DNA from: an uncultured Lachnospiraceae bacterium
GTDB lineage: Bacteria; Bacillota; Clostridia; Lachnospirales; Lachnospiraceae
Reading direction: 5' to 3'
Assembly: GCA_949283905.1 (NCBI GenBank)
Contig: CASDUB010000233.1
Span: 1-16,795 of the forward strand
Length of the DNA: 16,795 nucleotides
Made by a program: the position numbers and the translations under genes
Notes under the pieces: model-generated
What the model was told of the DNA's origin: nothing
Seen by the model: only the letters and a program-made list of their open reading frames with translations
Databases searched by the model: none
Part shown: positions 13,850-16,795 of the stretch, in pieces
Numbering within the stretch: the stretch's first letter is position 1
How the letters are laid out: the number at the start of each line of letters is the position of its first letter

Positions 13850-14494
13850 ATGGGCGTATTTGATAAGTTTATGAATGCAATTCGTGTCAATAACGACGAA
13901 GATTACGATGATGATGAATTTTATGATGAAGATGACGAAATAGAAGAGGACGAATACGATGATGAAGAATTTGAAGAAAAACCTAAAAAAGGTTTCTTCA
14001 AAAGAATCTTAGGCGGACGTTCCAAAAACGACGAAGATTATGATGATTATGACGATGACTTTGAAGATGATTATGAAGAAGAGACAAGTCATTCAAAATC
14101 ATTTTTCAGCCGTAAGAAAGAAGCTGAGCCGGAGGAGACAACTTCAAGAGTTCATGCCGGAGCTTCATCTTCGCCAAAGGTAACTCCTATGCGCAGACGT
14201 ACGGGAAAAACAATGGAAGTTCATGTTATCAAACCTGCTAATATGGAGGAGACAAGAGAGATTGCAGATACTCTCCTTATAGGATGTACTGTTGTATTGA
14301 ATCTTGAAGGACTTGACGTTGAGATCGCACAGCGTGTTATTGATTTTTCATCGGGCGCATGTTATTCGATCAACGGATCTCTTCAGAAGGTATCAAGTTA
14401 TATCTTCATTCTCACACCGCAGAATGTCGGCATAACAGGAGATATCACAGATATCTTAAACAGTTCGATACCTGCTATGAGAAATAATCTTTAA
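13850..14494 (+). CDS. sepF: SepF, FtsZ membrane anchor with expanded acidic linker
   Basis: A 214-residue SepF, which tethers FtsZ to the membrane at the division site. The N-terminal amphipathic helix is MGVFDKFMNAIRV. The C-terminal SepF domain runs from about 122 ('MEVHVIKPANMEE') through 'VVLNLEGLDVEIAQRVIDFSSGACYSINGS' to 'TPQNVGI'. The linker is unusually long (usual total about 150 residues) and acidic, and contains a second helix-like basic patch 'KKGFFKRILGGRSK' (46-59) followed by a repeat of NDEDYDD (15-21 and 60-66), and a third 'SFFSRKK' (84-90). The start is ATG 13850, matching known SepF N-termini, with AAAGGGGTG (13829-13837) 12 bases upstream. A GTG at 13835 overlaps the yggS stop but lacks room for a ribosome binding site. 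It is the last gene before a strong terminator. Confidence 0.93.
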   Translation: MGVFDKFMNAIRVNNDEDYDDDEFYDEDDEIEEDEYDDEEFEEKPKKGFFKRILGGRSKNDEDYDDYDDDFEDDYEEETSHSKSFFSRKKEAEPEETTSRVHAGASSSPKVTPMRRRTGKTMEVHVIKPANMEETREIADTLLIGCTVVLNLEGLDVEIAQRVIDFSSGACYSINGSLQKVSSYIFILTPQNVGITGDITDILNSSIPAMRNNL

Positions 14495-14506
14495 TTAGTA
14501 AAATTT

Positions 14507-14539
14507 ATGGACAAAGGTTCATTCCTTTGTCCATTTTTT
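14507..14539 (+). terminator. Intrinsic terminator after sepF
   Basis: A perfect 11-base stem (14507-14517 with 14524-14534), 6-base loop TTCATT, then five more T residues (14535-14539). It lies 12 bases after the sepF stop and 17 bases before the lspA start. It should end the HlyD-like/yggS/sepF transcript. No obvious promoter lies between it and lspA, so lspA-rluD may depend on read-through or on a promoter inside sepF. Confidence 0.85.
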
Positions 14540-14556
14540 GAATAACAGGGGGTTAT

Positions 14557-15120
14557 ATGAGCAAATATAACAGAGATGATAAAGGCATATCATCATTGCG
14601 TTTTTTTATATATATTTTTATAACTTTAGCCGTTCTTACATTTATTGACAGGCTTACAAAATATCTTGCGGTTGCATTCTTAAAAGGTACAGAAGGCATA
14701 TCTCTTATAGACGGAACTTTAAAATTATATTATCTGGAAAACCGAGGAGCGGCGTGGGGAATGCTGGAAGGAAAGCAATGGGTATTTTTTATTCTTACTA
14801 CTGTATTTATAATCATCGCCGTTTGGTTTTTTGTGAAAGTTCCTAAGAATAAATACTATCGTATCCTCAATATAACTGTAACAGTCCTTCTGGCAGGAGC
14901 GATCGGCAATTTTATCGACAGGATAGTAAATCAGTATGTTGTAGATTTTATATATTTTGAATTGATAGATTTTCCTGTTTTTAACGTCGCTGATATCTAT
15001 GTTACGATTTCTGTTATATTGCTGCTGATCCTGCTTCTTTTCAAATATGGAGAGGGAGATTTCTTCTTTTTATCTAAAAAATCTAAAATAAGTAATGAGA
15101 AAGAACTGTCGGATGAATAA
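14557..15120 (+). CDS. lspA: Lipoprotein signal peptidase LspA (signal peptidase II)
   Basis: A 187-residue polytopic aspartyl protease that cleaves signal peptides from prolipoproteins in the membrane. Four membrane helices are visible. Conserved blocks are 'DRLTKYLAV' after helix 1, 'LENRGAAWGML', 'GAIGNFIDRI...YVVDFI' with catalytic D121, and 'FPVFNVADIYVTIS' with catalytic D146. The protein has a slightly extended charged N-terminus (MSKYNRDDKG) and a charged C-terminal tail, making it a little longer than the usual 150-170 residues. The ATG at 14557 has AGGGGG (14547-14552) 4 bases upstream. Its last 8 bases overlap the start of rluD, the common lspA-rluD pairing in Firmicutes. Confidence 0.96.
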   Translation: MSKYNRDDKGISSLRFFIYIFITLAVLTFIDRLTKYLAVAFLKGTEGISLIDGTLKLYYLENRGAAWGMLEGKQWVFFILTTVFIIIAVWFFVKVPKNKYYRILNITVTVLLAGAIGNFIDRIVNQYVVDFIYFELIDFPVFNVADIYVTISVILLLILLLFKYGEGDFFFLSKKSKISNEKELSDE

Positions 15121-16027
15121 GATTTGTTTTAATGTCGGCGAAGAAGATATATTGAAAAGGATCGACTCTTATTTAACTTCGGAGCTGGAAGGCTTTTCCA
15201 GATCCTTTCTTCAAAAATGTCTTAAACAGGGACTTGTAAATGTTAACGGCAAAACAGTAAAGGCAAATTATAAGCTTAAAGCCGATGATTTTATCGAAAT
15301 CGAGATACCTCCCGAAGAGGAACCGGATATTAAAGCGGAAGATATACCGCTCGATATTATCTATGAAGATGAGGATCTTCTTATAGTAAATAAACCTAAA
15401 GATATGGTCGTTCATCCTGCTCCCGGGCATTACAGCGGGACTCTTGTAAATGCATTGATGTTTCACTGCAAAGACAAGCTTCCGGGTATTAACGGCGTTT
15501 TAAGACCGGGAATAGTACACAGAATAGATAAAGATACGACAGGCGCGCTCGTAGTCTGCAAAAACGACAAAGCACACAGATCTCTTGCAGAGCAGCTTGC
15601 AGTCCACAGTATAAACAGACGCTACAGGGCTATTGTACACGGTCATTTTAAAGAAGATGAGTTTACTGTAAAAACGACTATAGGAAGACATCCCGTAGAC
15701 AGAAAAAAGATGGCGGTAAATGTGCCAAACGGAAAAGAAGCGATAACGGATGTTAAAGTACTTCAGGAATTAAAAGGTTTTTCATATATCGAATGTACGC
15801 TTCATACCGGTCGGACACATCAGATCAGGGTTCATCTTTCGTCTATAGGTCATCCCGTATTGGGAGATGATGTATACGGTCCGAAGAATTGTCCTGTAAA
15901 AAATCTGACCGGTCAGACCCTGCACGCATATATGATAGGCTTTGTTCATCCTTCTTCCGGTGAATATGTTGAATATTATGCGCCTTTACCCGAGTATTTT
16001 GAAAATTTATTAAAAAAACTTTCATGA
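15113..16027 (+). CDS. rluD: RluD-type 23S rRNA pseudouridine synthase
   Basis: A 304-residue RluA/RluD-family pseudouridine synthase, predicted to modify 23S rRNA. An N-terminal S4 RNA-binding domain occupies about 13-65 ('RSFLQKCLKQGLVNVNGKTV'). The catalytic domain contains 'LLIVNKPKDMVVHPAPGH', then 'GIVHRIDKDTTGALVVCKN' with catalytic D139, and 'CTLHTGRTHQIRVHLSSIGHPVLGDDVYG'. The position number and motif match E. coli RluD, although RluD versus RluC specificity cannot be settled by eye. I chose ATG 15113 (MNKICFNV), which fits family N-termini and overlaps lspA by 8 bases; an in-frame ATG at 15095 would add six residues with no ribosome binding site. The ribosome binding site for 15113 is weak (GAGAAAG at 15097-15103), so coupling to lspA translation is likely. 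Confidence 0.93.
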   Translation: MNKICFNVGEEDILKRIDSYLTSELEGFSRSFLQKCLKQGLVNVNGKTVKANYKLKADDFIEIEIPPEEEPDIKAEDIPLDIIYEDEDLLIVNKPKDMVVHPAPGHYSGTLVNALMFHCKDKLPGINGVLRPGIVHRIDKDTTGALVVCKNDKAHRSLAEQLAVHSINRRYRAIVHGHFKEDEFTVKTTIGRHPVDRKKMAVNVPNGKEAITDVKVLQELKGFSYIECTLHTGRTHQIRVHLSSIGHPVLGDDVYGPKNCPVKNLTGQTLHAYMIGFVHPSSGEYVEYYAPLPEYFENLLKKLS

Positions 16028-16031
16028 TTTC

Positions 16032-16059
16032 TTTGATATTTCACATTTTATGATATAAT
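16032..16059 (+). promoter_or_regulatory. Predicted extended -10 promoter of the kinase-like gene
   Basis: A perfect TATAAT (16054-16059) is preceded by TGA (16051-16053), an extended -10. An upstream TTTGAT (16032-16037) gives a 16-base spacer and TTGATA (16033-16038) a 15-base spacer, so the -35 is poor or closely spaced. It lies 29 bases before the ATG at 16089. Confidence 0.55.
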
Positions 16060-16088
16060 AGATACATGAGTTATAAGGAGGTATTGCT

Positions 16089-16760
16089 ATGAATACAGTC
16101 ATTACTATAGGCAGAGAATTTGGTTCAGGAGGACATCAGATAGGAGTAGAACTTGCGAAACGGCTTAATATCCCTTGTTACGACAAAGAACTGTTAGAGC
16201 GTGCTGCAAAAGACAGCGGTTATGCAAAAGATATTTTTGTTTCTCAGGATGAAAAACCGACAGGAAGCTTTCTTTTTTCTCTTGTAATGGATTCTTATTC
16301 TTCTACAAGATACGGAGCTAATGTTTTGTCGGACATGCCGTTAAATCAAAAGGTATTTCTTGCCCAGTTTGAGACTATAAAGAATATCGCCAATAACGGT
16401 CCGTGTGTTCTTATAGGACGCTGCGCCGATTACGCTCTTGAATTTGATGACAGACTTCTTTCTGTTTTTCTTCGTGCAAACATTGAAACAAGAATCAGAA
16501 GAATTTCCGCGCTTTATGAACTGACGCCTGCAAGAGCACGTGATAAGATCACTAAAGCAGATAAAGAAAGAGCAAGCTATTATAATTATTATACAAATAA
16601 AAAATGGGGAAGCGCACAAAGCTACAATCTTGTGATCGATACGGGACTGTTCGGAATAGACGGAACTGTTGACATGATCATGAAGGCTATCGAAGAAAAA
16701 GAACGCAGCGATAAGCACAATATCTTCGAACAGCCTATGTATAGTTCTATTGATAAATAA
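16089..16760 (+). CDS. Cytidylate-kinase-like family protein
   Basis: A 223-residue protein of the cytidylate-kinase-like family (Cytidylate_kin2 type), common in Clostridia. The N-terminal strand and glycine-rich loop read 'ITIGREFGSGGHQIG' (5-19). The loop has GSGG where true Cmk has GSGK, so the usual Walker A lysine is missing, as is normal for this family. Further landmarks are 'YDKELLERAA', the strand-plus-arginine 'PCVLIGRCADYAL', the lid-like 'RIRRISALYELTPARARDKITKADKERASYYNYYT', and the late 'YNLVIDTGLFGID'. Nucleoside-phosphate kinase activity is not established, so I give no symbol. AAGGAGG (16075-16081) lies 7 bases before the ATG. It has its own promoter and is separated from rluD by 61 bases. 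The last 35 bases of the window hold nothing recognisable. Confidence 0.85.
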   Translation: MNTVITIGREFGSGGHQIGVELAKRLNIPCYDKELLERAAKDSGYAKDIFVSQDEKPTGSFLFSLVMDSYSSTRYGANVLSDMPLNQKVFLAQFETIKNIANNGPCVLIGRCADYALEFDDRLLSVFLRANIETRIRRISALYELTPARARDKITKADKERASYYNYYTNKKWGSAQSYNLVIDTGLFGIDGTVDMIMKAIEEKERSDKHNIFEQPMYSSIDK

Positions 16761-16795
16761 ATCATAATGATGAATTTTAAGAGCCCTGTATATCA

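Noticed and set aside
13892-14083. Asp/Glu codon-rich tract considered as a DNA tandem repeat or assembly artefact
   Set aside because: It stays in frame inside a complete sepF and the two copies diverge outside the shared stretch, so it is better explained as protein-level low complexity or old duplication.
16089-16760. Naming the last gene cmk (true cytidylate kinase)
   Set aside because: The loop lacks the Walker A lysine and the protein fits the separate cytidylate-kinase-like family, so activity should not be assumed.

Overview
The window looks like a chromosomal core segment from a low-GC Gram-positive anaerobe of class Clostridia, most likely Lachnospiraceae-like. The reasons are an AT-rich sequence with heavy use of ATA and AGA codons, strong AGGAGG-type ribosome binding sites, a radC-mreB-mreC-mreD block, a ylmE(yggS)-sepF block, a very long clostridial-type PBP2, and a cytidylate-kinase-like protein. 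The family assignment is inference from gene content, not a search result. I see no RNA gene, insertion sequence, phage gene or CRISPR array. No stretch over 300 bases lacks a gene.

Layout. 1-901: 3' part of an FAD-dependent dehydrogenase, cut by the window edge. 923-1390: GNAT acetyltransferase. 1416-1793 (minus): small DtxR/MntR-type metal-dependent repressor, divergent from 1876-2799, an EamA/DMT-family transporter. 2881-11123: one long co-directional wall-elongation cluster: radC, an mreB homologue with an altered nucleotide site, mreC, mreD, a 971-residue PBP2 (mrdA), rodA and a D,D-carboxypeptidase. A good extended -10 promoter precedes radC. 11265-11687: small P-loop protein of unknown function with its own promoter and a downstream hairpin. 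11785-14494: HlyD-like membrane protein, yggS/ylmE and sepF, ended by a strong intrinsic terminator. 14557-16027: lspA and rluD with overlapping ends. 16089-16760: cytidylate-kinase-like protein with its own promoter.

How the genes work together. MreB/C/D, PBP2 and RodA form the core elongasome: RodA polymerises glycan strands, PBP2 crosslinks them, MreC/MreD regulate the pair, and MreB-type filaments orient it. The carboxypeptidase trims pentapeptide stems. SepF, downstream, tethers FtsZ to the membrane at division. LspA matures lipoproteins and RluD modifies 23S rRNA. The MinCDE genes often found near mreBCD, and the ylmG/ylmH/divIVA genes often found after sepF, are absent here.

No gene set here amounts to a clearly new defence or mobile system. 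The most unusual features are protein-level departures in otherwise familiar genes: an MreB with a degenerate phosphate-2 loop, a roughly 240-residue insert inside the PBP2 transpeptidase domain, a SepF whose N-terminal helix-plus-acidic unit appears duplicated, an orphan HlyD-like protein in the sepF operon, and an uncharacterised P-loop gene between the elongation and division modules. Several starts are revised to fit ribosome binding sites (the DtxR-type regulator, mreC, sepF, rluD).
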